Source: Vibrio casei (GTDB lineage Bacteria > Pseudomonadota > Gammaproteobacteria > Enterobacterales > Vibrionaceae). Taken from it: a stretch of DNA of 64,000 nt. Positions 8,617 through 16,527 of the stretch are shown piece after piece. Both the position numbers and the translations under genes were made by a program. Every line of letters starts with the position of its first letter. Position 1 is the first letter of the stretch. The DNA lies in assembly GCF_002218025.2 (NCBI RefSeq), contig NZ_AP018681.1, positions 806,001-870,000 on the forward strand. Direction: 5' to 3'. The notes under the pieces were generated by a model. It did not search any database, was not told where the DNA came from, and worked only from the letters and a program-made list of their open reading frames with translations.

Positions 8617-9240
8617 ATGAAAACGTTAAATCAACGTCTCAGTGAAATCAAAGTGGTACCGGTCATTGCTATCCATGATGCCAATAAAGCCGCTAAACTG
8701 GCTCAAGTATTAGTTGAAAACGGCCTACCTTGCGCCGAAGTCACCTTCCGTACACCTGCTGCAGCGCAAGCAATTCGTAACATGCGTGAAGCCTACCCAG
8801 ATATGCTAATTGGATCAGGTACCGTATTAACCGCGAAGCAAGTGGATGAATCCATTGAAGCTGGTGTAGATTTCGTAGTAAGCCCAGGTTTGAATCCAAC
8901 CACAGTAAAATATTGCCAACAACGTGGTGTACCAATTATTCCTGGGGTGAACAATCCAAGTCTCGTTGAGCAAGCGATGGAATTGGGTCTAGATACATTG
9001 AAGTTCTTCCCTGCTGAGCCTTCTGGCGGCGTGAACATGCTGAAAGCATTAACTGCGGTTTACCCTGTTAACTTTATGCCAACAGGCGGAGTGAACCCGA
9101 AAAATGTGAATGATTACCTAGCGATTCCTGCCGTATTTGCTTGCGGCGGCACTTGGATGATCCCAAATGATTTGATTGATAATGAAAAGTGGGATGAATT
9201 AGCTGTATTAGTCGCTGGTGTTGCCCAAGTTATTGCTTAA
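8617..9240 (+). CDS. eda: 2-keto-3-deoxy-6-phosphogluconate aldolase (KDPG/KHG aldolase)
   Basis: 207 residues, class I aldolase of the Eda/KdgA family. It splits KDPG into pyruvate and glyceraldehyde 3-phosphate, the last step of pectin-uronate catabolism. Visible features are the catalytic Glu in AEVTFRTPAA (about 40), GSGTVLTAKQV, SPGLNP, and the Schiff-base Lys in TLKFFPAE (about 131). ATG follows AAGGACTC. Co-transcribed with kdgK. In many Vibrio the Entner-Doudoroff copy is elsewhere; this one seems dedicated to the pectin locus, so kdgA is an equally good name. Confidence 0.92.
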   Translation: MKTLNQRLSEIKVVPVIAIHDANKAAKLAQVLVENGLPCAEVTFRTPAAAQAIRNMREAYPDMLIGSGTVLTAKQVDESIEAGVDFVVSPGLNPTTVKYCQQRGVPIIPGVNNPSLVEQAMELGLDTLKFFPAEPSGGVNMLKALTAVYPVNFMPTGGVNPKNVNDYLAIPAVFACGGTWMIPNDLIDNEKWDELAVLVAGVAQVIA

Positions 9241-9280
9241 TTAATATTAGTCACAAGCTTGCCTACAGCAGTAATAAAAT

Positions 9281-9316
9281 AAAAAAATCGAGCCTTTAAA
9301 TGGCTCGATTTTTTGT
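9281..9316 (+). terminator. Terminator of kdgK-eda
   Basis: ATCGAGCC (9287-9294) pairs with GGCTCGAT (9302-9309), with an A-run before and a T-run after the stem. Confidence 0.9.
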
Positions 9317-9411
9317 TTTAAAGATAGAGATAAAGAGTAGAAACCTAAATAACCATAACAGAGAATAAAATAACAACACAGGAACAACTTCGAGATCTTT
9401 ATAGTATTCCA

Positions 9412-9930
9412 ATGGCTTTAGCGGCAACAAAAGACATACATCATATTGACAAACATGCCAAAAAATTCATTGAAAATAGCGTGTTATTTTTCCTTGCTAC
9501 ACAAAGTGAAGATGGCTTTTATGACGTATCACCGCGTGGTGGTGATGCTGGGTTTGTAAAGGTTTTAGACGACCAATACATTGCCTTTCCAGACAGTCCT
9601 GGTAATAACCGTTTAGATACACTGACTAATTTATTGTCTAACCCTAATGTCGGAATGTTATTCATCGTGCCGGGTATTCAAGATGTGGTTCGACTTAAAG
9701 GCGTAGCATCAATCCATGTCGATGATTCTCTTCGTGAGCAATGCCTGGATGGTAAACACAAACCAAAGCTCGTCCTCAAAATAAAAATCACATCCCTTAT
9801 GTTTCATTGTCCTAAAGCACTCATCATTTCAAAAGTATGGAAGAATAGTACTTACATTGATCGCGATTTTTTACCCTCGTTATTAACGATTATTGAAGAT
9901 CAACAAATAGAAAAAGAGCAAATAAGCTAA
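9412..9930 (+). CDS. FMN-dependent PPOX-type flavoprotein (MSMEG_1061-like), N-terminus uncertain
   Basis: At least 172 residues, of the pyridoxamine-5'-phosphate-oxidase-like split-barrel family. It shows VSPRGGDAGFVKVLDD, PDSPGNNRLDTLTNLLSNPNVGMLFIVPG and the late HCPKALIISKVW, which match the MSMEG_1061-type subfamily. Such proteins bind FMN or F420; the substrate is unknown. The reading frame stays open back to a stop at 9346 and encodes a family-like helix (TTQEQLRDLYSIP) just before the ATG, yet it contains no ATG, GTG, TTG or CTG there. The true start may be an ATA (9355 or 9370), or the N-terminus has been lost. No good ribosome-binding site precedes 9412. No role in pectin use is evident. 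Confidence 0.7.
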   Translation: MALAATKDIHHIDKHAKKFIENSVLFFLATQSEDGFYDVSPRGGDAGFVKVLDDQYIAFPDSPGNNRLDTLTNLLSNPNVGMLFIVPGIQDVVRLKGVASIHVDDSLREQCLDGKHKPKLVLKIKITSLMFHCPKALIISKVWKNSTYIDRDFLPSLLTIIEDQQIEKEQIS

Positions 9931-10247
9931 GAATGAGGTCGATTTACAAATAAATTGAGGTGTGGAAATAAAAACGATTAATTCACAATATTTCCACATC
10001 TTATAGTCCTCGTACCGTATTTCCTGCATGACGTGTCCATAAAAACCTGCCTACTACTTCCCTCTCCAAGATCTCTCTTTCAACAATGTGCGCTACCTAA
10101 TAAATACAAGCCTAATAAAGTGGCATAGATCACAGTTACACACGAAGTTACAAATTATTGAACCCTTGTTTTGATTTCGCGCACATTTTGATTTCACTTA
10201 TACCGGTATTATTTATAAAAATTAAAACAACGTTTCAGGATGAAGTT
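9931..10247. other. Intergenic region before the symporter gene
   Basis: This 317-bp stretch holds an inverted repeat just after the PPOX gene (TGTGGAAATA 9961-9970, complement 9989-9998, 18-nt loop), which lacks a clear T-run. It also holds a weak CRP-like half site (TCACA 10130-10134) and, near its right end, a KdgR box. No gene was seen in it. Confidence 0.6.
10221..10239. promoter_or_regulatory. KdgR box upstream of the symporter gene
   Basis: Core AAAACAACGTTTC (10224-10236) fits the KdgR core at all 13 positions; the outer flanks are poorer. It ends 9 bp before the chosen ATG, so it would sit within the untranslated leader or promoter. Confidence 0.7.
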
Positions 10248-12008
10248 ATGAATTATGATTACCTCGTAATAGCGGGTTATTTTGCCTTAATGGTAATGAT
10301 CAGTGTGTTATTCAAAAAAATGGCAAGCAACAGCACCAGTGACTACTTCCGTGGAGGTGGCAAAATGCTCTGGTGGATGGTGGGGGCAACGGCCTTTATG
10401 ACACAATTCTCAGCATGGACTTTCACCGGTGCGGCAGGTAAAGCCTTTACTGATGGTTTTGCAATTCTTTTTGTATTCTTCGGCAACATGCTCGCTTATG
10501 TGTTTGCTTACTTCTACTTTGCTCGTCGTTTCCGCCAAATGCGCGTGGATACCCCAACAGAAGCAGTCGGTCGCCGTTTCGGTTCTGTGAACGAACAATT
10601 TTTTACTTGGGTAATCATTCCATTAAGCGTGATTAACGCTGGCGTATGGTTAAACGGTTTAGGTGTATTTGCTTCTGCGGTATTTGATGCTGACATCATT
10701 ACGACCATCTACGTAACAGGCGCAGCAGTACTGGCTATCTCACTGATCAGTGGCGCATGGGGTGTTGTTGCCTCTGACTTCATACAAACACTTGTGGTTG
10801 CAGTAATCTCTATCGCATGTGCTGTTGTCGCCATCTTTGTTGTCGGTGGCCCGGGTGAAATCGTAACAAACTTCCCTGGTGGTTTCTTTATTGGACCAGA
10901 CATGAATTACCCAATGTTACTGGTTGGTTCATGCTTATTCTTCCTTGTGAAGCAGCTTCAAAGTATCAACAACATGCAAGAGTCTTACCGCTTCCTGAAC
11001 GCAAAAGATTCTAAAAACGCCAGTAAAGCAGCATTGATGGCACTTGGTATGATGTTCTTCGGTGCAATTGTTTGGTTTATTCCACCTTGGGCTACCGCAA
11101 TTCTATACCCAGATGCTGCTGCCGCTTATCCAAACCTTGGCGCAAAAGCTGCCGATGCCGTTTACTTAGTATTCGCTCGCGAAGTAATGCCAATTGGTAC
11201 GGTTGGTCTATTAATGGCGGGTTTGTTTGCAGCAACGATGTCTTCTATGGACTCAGCATTAAACCGTAACTCTGGTATCTTTGTTCGTAGCTTCTGGGCA
11301 ACAGTGGTTCGTAAAGGCAAAGCAACCGATAAAGAGCTTCTGCGTGCAGGTCAAGTGGCTTGTCTTATTAACGGTATCTTAGTTATTTTGATGGCTCAGT
11401 TCTTCAACTCACTGAAACACCTAAGCTTGTTTGATCTCATGATGCAAGTCGCGACATTGCTACAATCGCCAATCCTAGTACCATTATTCCTAGGTATCAT
11501 TATCCGTAAAACGCCAAAATGGGCACCTTGGGTAACGGTTATTGTCGGTATGTTCGTCTCCTACTTAGTAGTGACTGTTTTCACACCAAGCTTTGTTGCA
11601 AGCTGGTTTGGTATTGATTCACTAACGGGTCGTGAGACATCTGACTTCCGTACTATGATTACCATTGCCGCCCACTTGTTTATCACTGCTGGTTTCTTCT
11701 GTGCAACAACGTTGTTCTATAAAGAAGAAAATGATGTGAACATCGAAAACACCAAAGCATTCTTTGAAGATGTGGATACCGAGTGTGTAGCAGAAGAAGG
11801 CCAAGATGAAATCGACCGCATGCAACGTCACAAACTAGGTACCCTTGTGAACTACATGGGTTACGGTTTAACGGCAATGGTGCTAATTCCAAATCCATTA
11901 TGGGGTCGAGGTCTGTTCTTAGCGTGTGCAGTGTCTATCTTAATTATCGGCTACTTATTGAAAAAGAGTGCCAGGATCGATGAGTCAGCACTTGCCATAA
12001 ATCATTAA
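10248..12008 (+). CDS. Sodium:solute symporter family transporter
   Basis: 586 residues with about 13-14 hydrophobic segments, of the SSS family. The first helix is YLVIAGYFALMVMISVLF, followed by the usual SDYFRGGGKMLWWMVGATAFMTQFSAWTFTG. A conserved MAGLFAATMSSMDSALN segment (about 350-366) corresponds to the sodium-site region. It sits between pectin catabolic genes and ogl and carries a KdgR box, so its cargo is probably galacturonate, an unsaturated uronate or a short oligogalacturonide (inference). The ATG at 10248 is chosen over 10158 because the upstream part would translate through the KdgR box and adds an odd hydrophobic tail; GGATGAAG precedes it. Confidence 0.88.
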   Translation: MNYDYLVIAGYFALMVMISVLFKKMASNSTSDYFRGGGKMLWWMVGATAFMTQFSAWTFTGAAGKAFTDGFAILFVFFGNMLAYVFAYFYFARRFRQMRVDTPTEAVGRRFGSVNEQFFTWVIIPLSVINAGVWLNGLGVFASAVFDADIITTIYVTGAAVLAISLISGAWGVVASDFIQTLVVAVISIACAVVAIFVVGGPGEIVTNFPGGFFIGPDMNYPMLLVGSCLFFLVKQLQSINNMQESYRFLNAKDSKNASKAALMALGMMFFGAIVWFIPPWATAILYPDAAAAYPNLGAKAADAVYLVFAREVMPIGTVGLLMAGLFAATMSSMDSALNRNSGIFVRSFWATVVRKGKATDKELLRAGQVACLINGILVILMAQFFNSLKHLSLFDLMMQVATLLQSPILVPLFLGIIIRKTPKWAPWVTVIVGMFVSYLVVTVFTPSFVASWFGIDSLTGRETSDFRTMITIAAHLFITAGFFCATTLFYKEENDVNIENTKAFFEDVDTECVAEEGQDEIDRMQRHKLGTLVNYMGYGLTAMVLIPNPLWGRGLFLACAVSILIIGYLLKKSARIDESALAINH

Positions 12009-12057
12009 ATAGCTAAGTAATAAATAGCGAAACAACATAATAGTTAATTTACCAATT

Positions 12058-12097
12058 AGCAGCCAACATTATTACGTTGGCTGCTCCATTTCGGAGC
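12058..12097 (+). promoter_or_regulatory. Two overlapping hairpins in the ogl leader, the second over the ribosome-binding site
   Basis: Hairpin 1 is a 10-bp perfect stem (AGCAGCCAAC 12058-12067 with GTTGGCTGCT 12076-12085). Hairpin 2 pairs GCTCC (12083-12087) with GGAGC (12093-12097), and GGAG is the ogl ribosome-binding site. The two share bases 12083-12085 and cannot both form completely. No T-run follows, so a simple terminator is unlikely. Confidence 0.6.
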
Positions 12098-12104
12098 ATT
12101 TCTC

Positions 12105-13286
12105 ATGGCTAAAGGCAACATTATCCATTTAGAGTTCGATACCTTCATCGACTCAGACACAAATAATAAAGTAACACGTTTAACTCCAACGAATGTGATC
12201 TGTCATCGTAACTATTTCTACCAAAAATGCTTTACCACTGATGGTAGCAAGTTATTATTTTCTGGTGATTTTGATACCACATCCGGTGATGCGAATCGCA
12301 ACTACTATCTGCTTGATCTGAAAGCTCAGAAAGCCACTCAGCTAACTGAAGGTAAAGGCGACAACACCTTCGGTGGTTTTATTTCGACCGACGACAAATC
12401 TTTCTTCTATGTGAAAAATGAATTAAATCTGATGAAAGTTGATCTAAACACATTAGAAGAAACCATTATTTACACGGTTGATGACGAATGGAAAGGTTAT
12501 GGTACTTGGGTTGCCAACTCAGATTGTACTAAGTTAGTAGGCATTGAAATCAAAAAAAGCTGCTATCAACCATTAACATCTTGGGAAAAATTCGCCGAGT
12601 TCTATCACACCAACCCAACGTGTCGCTTAATTAAAGTTGATATTCAAACGGGCGCGTTAGATGTAGTTCATCAAGAAGATGCATGGCTTGGTCACCCTAT
12701 TTTCCGCCCATTTGATGATAACACCATCGGTTTTTGTCATGAAGGTCCACACGATCTTGTTGATTCACGTATGTGGCTTGTCAATGAAGATGGCAGTAAT
12801 GTAAGAACCATTAAAACGCATGCGGAAGGAGAATCTTGTACTCACGAATTCTGGATCCCAGATGGCAGCGCGATGGCCTATGTATCTTACTTTAAAGGCC
12901 AAACTGAACGTGTGATTTATAAAGCGAATCCAGAAACGCTGGAAAATGAAGAAGTCATGATCATGCCACAATGTTCTCACTTGATGAGTAACTATGATGG
13001 CTCGTTAATGGTCGGTGATGGTAGTGATGCGCCTGTCGATGTAGCAGACAGCGAAGGGTACAATATTGAAAATGACCCATTCTTATATATCCTAAATACT
13101 CAGAAGAAAAGCTACGCCAAACTGGCAAAACACAGTACTTCTTGGGATGTATTAGCTGGTGACCGTCAAATTACCCACCCCCACCCATCATTTACACCGG
13201 GTGATACTGGCGTGTTATTTACCAGTGATTTTGAAGGTGTCCCAGCCATTTATATTGCTGAAATTCCAGAGGAGTTACGCGGTTAA
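12105..13286 (+). CDS. ogl: Oligogalacturonate lyase (PL22)
   Basis: 393 residues with the seven-bladed propeller layout of PL22. The start MAKGN, the following VTRLTPTNVICHRNYFYQKCF, and late HPHPSFTPGD are hallmarks of Ogl. It cleaves short (mainly di-) oligogalacturonides and unsaturated digalacturonate in the cytoplasm, giving the monomers handled by KdgF. There is no signal peptide, as expected. Metal-binding His residues are likely those in HEFWIPDG and ITHPHPS (inference from the fold). It follows the symporter by 96 nt with a structured leader and ends at a strong terminator facing the convergent MATE gene. Confidence 0.95.
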   Translation: MAKGNIIHLEFDTFIDSDTNNKVTRLTPTNVICHRNYFYQKCFTTDGSKLLFSGDFDTTSGDANRNYYLLDLKAQKATQLTEGKGDNTFGGFISTDDKSFFYVKNELNLMKVDLNTLEETIIYTVDDEWKGYGTWVANSDCTKLVGIEIKKSCYQPLTSWEKFAEFYHTNPTCRLIKVDIQTGALDVVHQEDAWLGHPIFRPFDDNTIGFCHEGPHDLVDSRMWLVNEDGSNVRTIKTHAEGESCTHEFWIPDGSAMAYVSYFKGQTERVIYKANPETLENEEVMIMPQCSHLMSNYDGSLMVGDGSDAPVDVADSEGYNIENDPFLYILNTQKKSYAKLAKHSTSWDVLAGDRQITHPHPSFTPGDTGVLFTSDFEGVPAIYIAEIPEELRG

Positions 13287-13312
13287 TTTTCAATTATATT
13301 GTTAAAAACATT

Positions 13313-13358
13313 AAGCCTTATTTACTTTAAACATAATCGTTAAGTAAATAAGGCTTTT
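13313..13358. terminator. Long hairpin between convergent ogl and MATE genes
   Basis: A 15-bp perfect stem (AAGCCTTATTTACTT at 13313-13327, complement at 13342-13356) with a 14-nt loop. It lies between two convergent genes and probably terminates both. Confidence 0.8.
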
Positions 13359-13464
13359 AAAATTGAGATGAGTGTATTCTCAAAGCTGAAAATCAAATCT
13401 GTCTAACAACATATAAGAGCATACTCCATTGAAGCTCAGCCACCCTATTTGATTTCCATCAATA

Positions 13465-14865
13465 CTAAGCTCGCGTTGAGTAGAACTTCTTCAACCATGT
13501 CATTTTAATCAAACGAGAATAATAAATGCCTCCTCGAACGAGCCAATCGACATACATGCCCAACCAAACACCATACACACCAAATCCCAAAACAATACCA
13601 AGCACGTAACCGCAGCAAATACGACATCCCCACATGCTAAAAATGGCCGTCCACATGGTCGATTTTACATCTTTTGCGCCTTTAAATGCGGCAGGTAAAA
13701 CAAAAGAAGCAGCCCAGAAAGGCATCATAATTGCGTTCAAATAAAACAGCTTCACGACCACACTGCTCACTTCTGGATCGGTGGTGTAAAATGCAATCAC
13801 AGGATGAATAAAAGGGAGTAATAGTAATGTGGAAATAATCAGTAAAATCGTGGCAGCCCAAAAGATTAATTTCAACTCTTGATAGGCCATTTTAGGTTTA
13901 TTTTGCCCTAGCCGTTTCGCCACTAATACCGTTCCTGCCATACCTAAAGTATTACCGGGAATATTAATCAGTAAGATAATAGAGAAGGCGATGACGTTAC
14001 CGGCCATAGCAACCGTCCCCATTCCTGCCACCATTAACATAGTGATTAATTTACCAATGTTAAACATTAACGATTCAATACTTGATGGGATCCCGATACC
14101 TAAAATATCTTTTAATATTGCGCGGCTAAAAGGTGAAAAATAACTTTTAAATGGGATCGGTAAACGATCGTTTTTAGCCAAGTATACTAAGATAATGATC
14201 GCCCCCACCCAACGAGCACAAGAGACACCTAACCCCGCACCTAATAAACCTAAACCATCCCAACCAGCAAAGCCATAGATAAGTGGATAACTGAAAATGA
14301 TATTAAGAATATTGATAAGGATGTTCACTCGCATTGGCAAACGGCTATTGCCTACTGCGCGTAACACTCCACTGCCAGCAAGCATAATGGCAAGAGCAGG
14401 ATAACTGAGTGCTATGGATGTAAGGTAGATTTCTGCAAGTTGGATAACATCTTGCTCGGCACCAACGGCAATCATCCCTAAAATCGATTGACCGAAGAGA
14501 AGAATCGCCACTAAAAAAAGAGTCGAGATCAACATATTCAAGCTTAACGTTTGTCTTGCTTGTTCAATCGCTTGTGGTTTGTTTCTGCGCCCATAAGATT
14601 GGGCGACCAATACCGCACCACCTAATTCTATTGCGGCTAGTACCGAATAAATAATATAGGTCATGCTGTCACTGACACCAATCGCGGCGGTTTGAGATTG
14701 TCCTAAACGGCTCACCAAAATCGTGCTCACTATCCCCATGAGCACCACGCCAAGTAATTCGATAAAAATAGGCCAAGAGAACGGCAATACCTCTTTACGA
14801 AGCAAAACCCAATGGCGCTTTCTAATATGACAAAATGGCCATCGGGTTGACAGTGTACTTAGCAT
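13465..14865 (-). CDS. MATE-family transporter in the pectin operon
   Basis: 466 residues with about 12 hydrophobic helices and the two-fold MATE repeat. Examples are WPIFIELLGVVLMGIVSTILVSRLG near residue 30 and GIPSSIESLMFNIGKLITMLMV near 255. MATE proteins export organic cations or other compounds using sodium or protons. The start codon overlaps the stop of pelW by one base (TAATG), so translation is probably coupled. It is therefore expressed with pelW and the CE8 gene, downstream of togMNAB. The cargo is unknown; export of excess uronates or of methanol-related or phenolic by-products is only speculation. The N-terminal 25 residues are basic and could be partly leader. Confidence 0.88.
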   Translation of the reverse strand: MLSTLSTRWPFCHIRKRHWVLLRKEVLPFSWPIFIELLGVVLMGIVSTILVSRLGQSQTAAIGVSDSMTYIIYSVLAAIELGGAVLVAQSYGRRNKPQAIEQARQTLSLNMLISTLFLVAILLFGQSILGMIAVGAEQDVIQLAEIYLTSIALSYPALAIMLAGSGVLRAVGNSRLPMRVNILINILNIIFSYPLIYGFAGWDGLGLLGAGLGVSCARWVGAIIILVYLAKNDRLPIPFKSYFSPFSRAILKDILGIGIPSSIESLMFNIGKLITMLMVAGMGTVAMAGNVIAFSIILLINIPGNTLGMAGTVLVAKRLGQNKPKMAYQELKLIFWAATILLIISTLLLLPFIHPVIAFYTTDPEVSSVVVKLFYLNAIMMPFWAASFVLPAAFKGAKDVKSTMWTAIFSMWGCRICCGYVLGIVLGFGVYGVWLGMYVDWLVRGGIYYSRLIKMTWLKKFYSTRA

Positions 14866-16499
14866 TAGGCCTCTTCAATTAACGAATCATAAATAACATC
14901 GCGGTCGTAAACCGTCTTGATTTCACCATGCATATCTCTTTCTCCATGCAAGTATCCACCCGTTGAAATTTGCACGGCTAATTGGTCATAACACCCTTTA
15001 TAGGAAGCTTCTAATGCCAATAAAGCATACGGTGCTGGATCATCAATACGAGCAAATCTATGCAGGCTTGATTCCACAAAATAACCACGGTGATAATGCG
15101 CTTGAACAATGTTATTAGCAATACAATCTGCAAGGGTTAACACCAATTCTTGCTGCGTTAGTTGATGTAAATCCAGTAATGCAAAAACCAAGTATGGCGA
15201 GGCGATTTCTGTGAGTGGATTGATCTCGCTCAGTACTAAAGTTTCAGGATTGATCAGACCCAATTCAAAGCGAGCAAACATGGTCGCCATTAACTGACGA
15301 AGCTCAAAATCATCACTCATAATACAAGCACGAATCAATGGTAAAAGATAAGCGGGGTCAGCTGCTTGACGCTTAATCTCCATACCTTTTTCACCATAAT
15401 AACCATCGCGCTTAAAGATATAACCCGTCAGGTCATCACCATTATTCCACATTGGGATCATTTGATTATCAAAGGTATCCCAAGCATGAGCAAAGTAGGC
15501 TTTAATGCCTGCAATCGCACCTGTAGCCAGTTCTGGGTCATTCAGCTTTTTCGCACACAGTAAAATCGCCAGTGGATTATCCACTACCACAGGCCAGCAA
15601 TCACGAAACAAAGCATTGGCTTCTCTGGCAACATCACCAAATTCAGGGCCAAATTGACGTTTCGCCCTATCGCCAAACCAAGAATAAGTTAGCTTGTCAT
15701 CTTCCGGAATTGGCTCACGCTGTTTTGGTGACGAAAATTGATACACTGGCATACCCGTTTTGGGGTTTCGAGCAAGTACAAACTGCTGATACAAATGTTT
15801 CGCCCACATGGCGGAATGTTGATCACCCGTATATTGCGAATAATGGCAAGCCGCATAAATCAAATCGGTAGCCGCATTTACAAACGTCAGTCCCACCGTC
15901 TCGGGTAATTCTGGCCATTTATTAGAATCAACAACAGGCTCTGGCTGATAATGGGCAAATACATTATCAATCGGCTTCTGTCCGTATTGCCCATGACGAC
16001 TGAGATCCAGTTTTTTCCAATCCAACACATGTGATGCCCAAAAACCATGTAAAAAATCTTCAGTTTTTTTTGCATCCACTTGGTGAAGAAAATCATAAAA
16101 AGGAAAATGATGTTTTAATTCATGCACTCGCTCTTTACTGGCTGGACCTTCAATCTCACCGGTTTGTTGATTAATGAATCGATGCCCACCCCAATTAAAT
16201 AATCCACTTGCACCATCGCAATAATTATCCAAAAAATAATGAGTAACTTGCTCTGCCGTTTGCTGCCATTTTTCATCTCCTGTCACTTGTGTCATACCAC
16301 ATAAGCCACGCAGGAAGTTTTGCTGGCTGGCAAAATTACTCATGATCGCAGTGCTACCATCAGGATATGTCCAATACACAGGTTTGTCGGTTAATGTGTC
16401 CAAACCATCGGCGAGTAATGACATAGTAGGATTGAGAGCATGGATAAGAACTTGCTGATAATAATCATTTAATAACGGAAGAAAAGATTGACGTTGCAT
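14865..16499 (-). CDS. pelW: Cytoplasmic exopolygalacturonate lyase, PL2 (PelW-like)
   Basis: 544 residues with an all-alpha PL2 fold. The residues known from Yersinia PL2 are present: His106 in WGGHRF, Glu127 in VHELKH, and Arg168-His169 in LSRHGQ (catalytic Arg plus metal ligands, numbering offset by 3 from what I recall for YePL2A). It releases unsaturated digalacturonate from the ends of imported oligogalacturonides. There is no signal peptide, so it is cytoplasmic like Dickeya PelW. The ATG at 16499 is chosen over one at 16580 because CAGGAGC sits just before it and the longer form would overlap the upstream CE8 gene. In Dickeya, pelW is likewise linked to togMNAB. Confidence 0.92.
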   Translation of the reverse strand: MQRQSFLPLLNDYYQQVLIHALNPTMSLLADGLDTLTDKPVYWTYPDGSTAIMSNFASQQNFLRGLCGMTQVTGDEKWQQTAEQVTHYFLDNYCDGASGLFNWGGHRFINQQTGEIEGPASKERVHELKHHFPFYDFLHQVDAKKTEDFLHGFWASHVLDWKKLDLSRHGQYGQKPIDNVFAHYQPEPVVDSNKWPELPETVGLTFVNAATDLIYAACHYSQYTGDQHSAMWAKHLYQQFVLARNPKTGMPVYQFSSPKQREPIPEDDKLTYSWFGDRAKRQFGPEFGDVAREANALFRDCWPVVVDNPLAILLCAKKLNDPELATGAIAGIKAYFAHAWDTFDNQMIPMWNNGDDLTGYIFKRDGYYGEKGMEIKRQAADPAYLLPLIRACIMSDDFELRQLMATMFARFELGLINPETLVLSEINPLTEIASPYLVFALLDLHQLTQQELVLTLADCIANNIVQAHYHRGYFVESSLHRFARIDDPAPYALLALEASYKGCYDQLAVQISTGGYLHGERDMHGEIKTVYDRDVIYDSLIEEA

Positions 16500-16527
16500 A
16501 TAAAGCTCCTGGAAAATAGAAAAGGAA

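Noticed and set aside
9412-9930. PPOX gene as a pseudogene
   Set aside because: The frame is intact to the family's usual C-terminus; only the start is in doubt, so it is kept as a CDS with an uncertain N-terminus.
10158-10247. Upstream start of the symporter gene
   Set aside because: The extra 30 residues are not like the family and would place the KdgR box inside the coding region.
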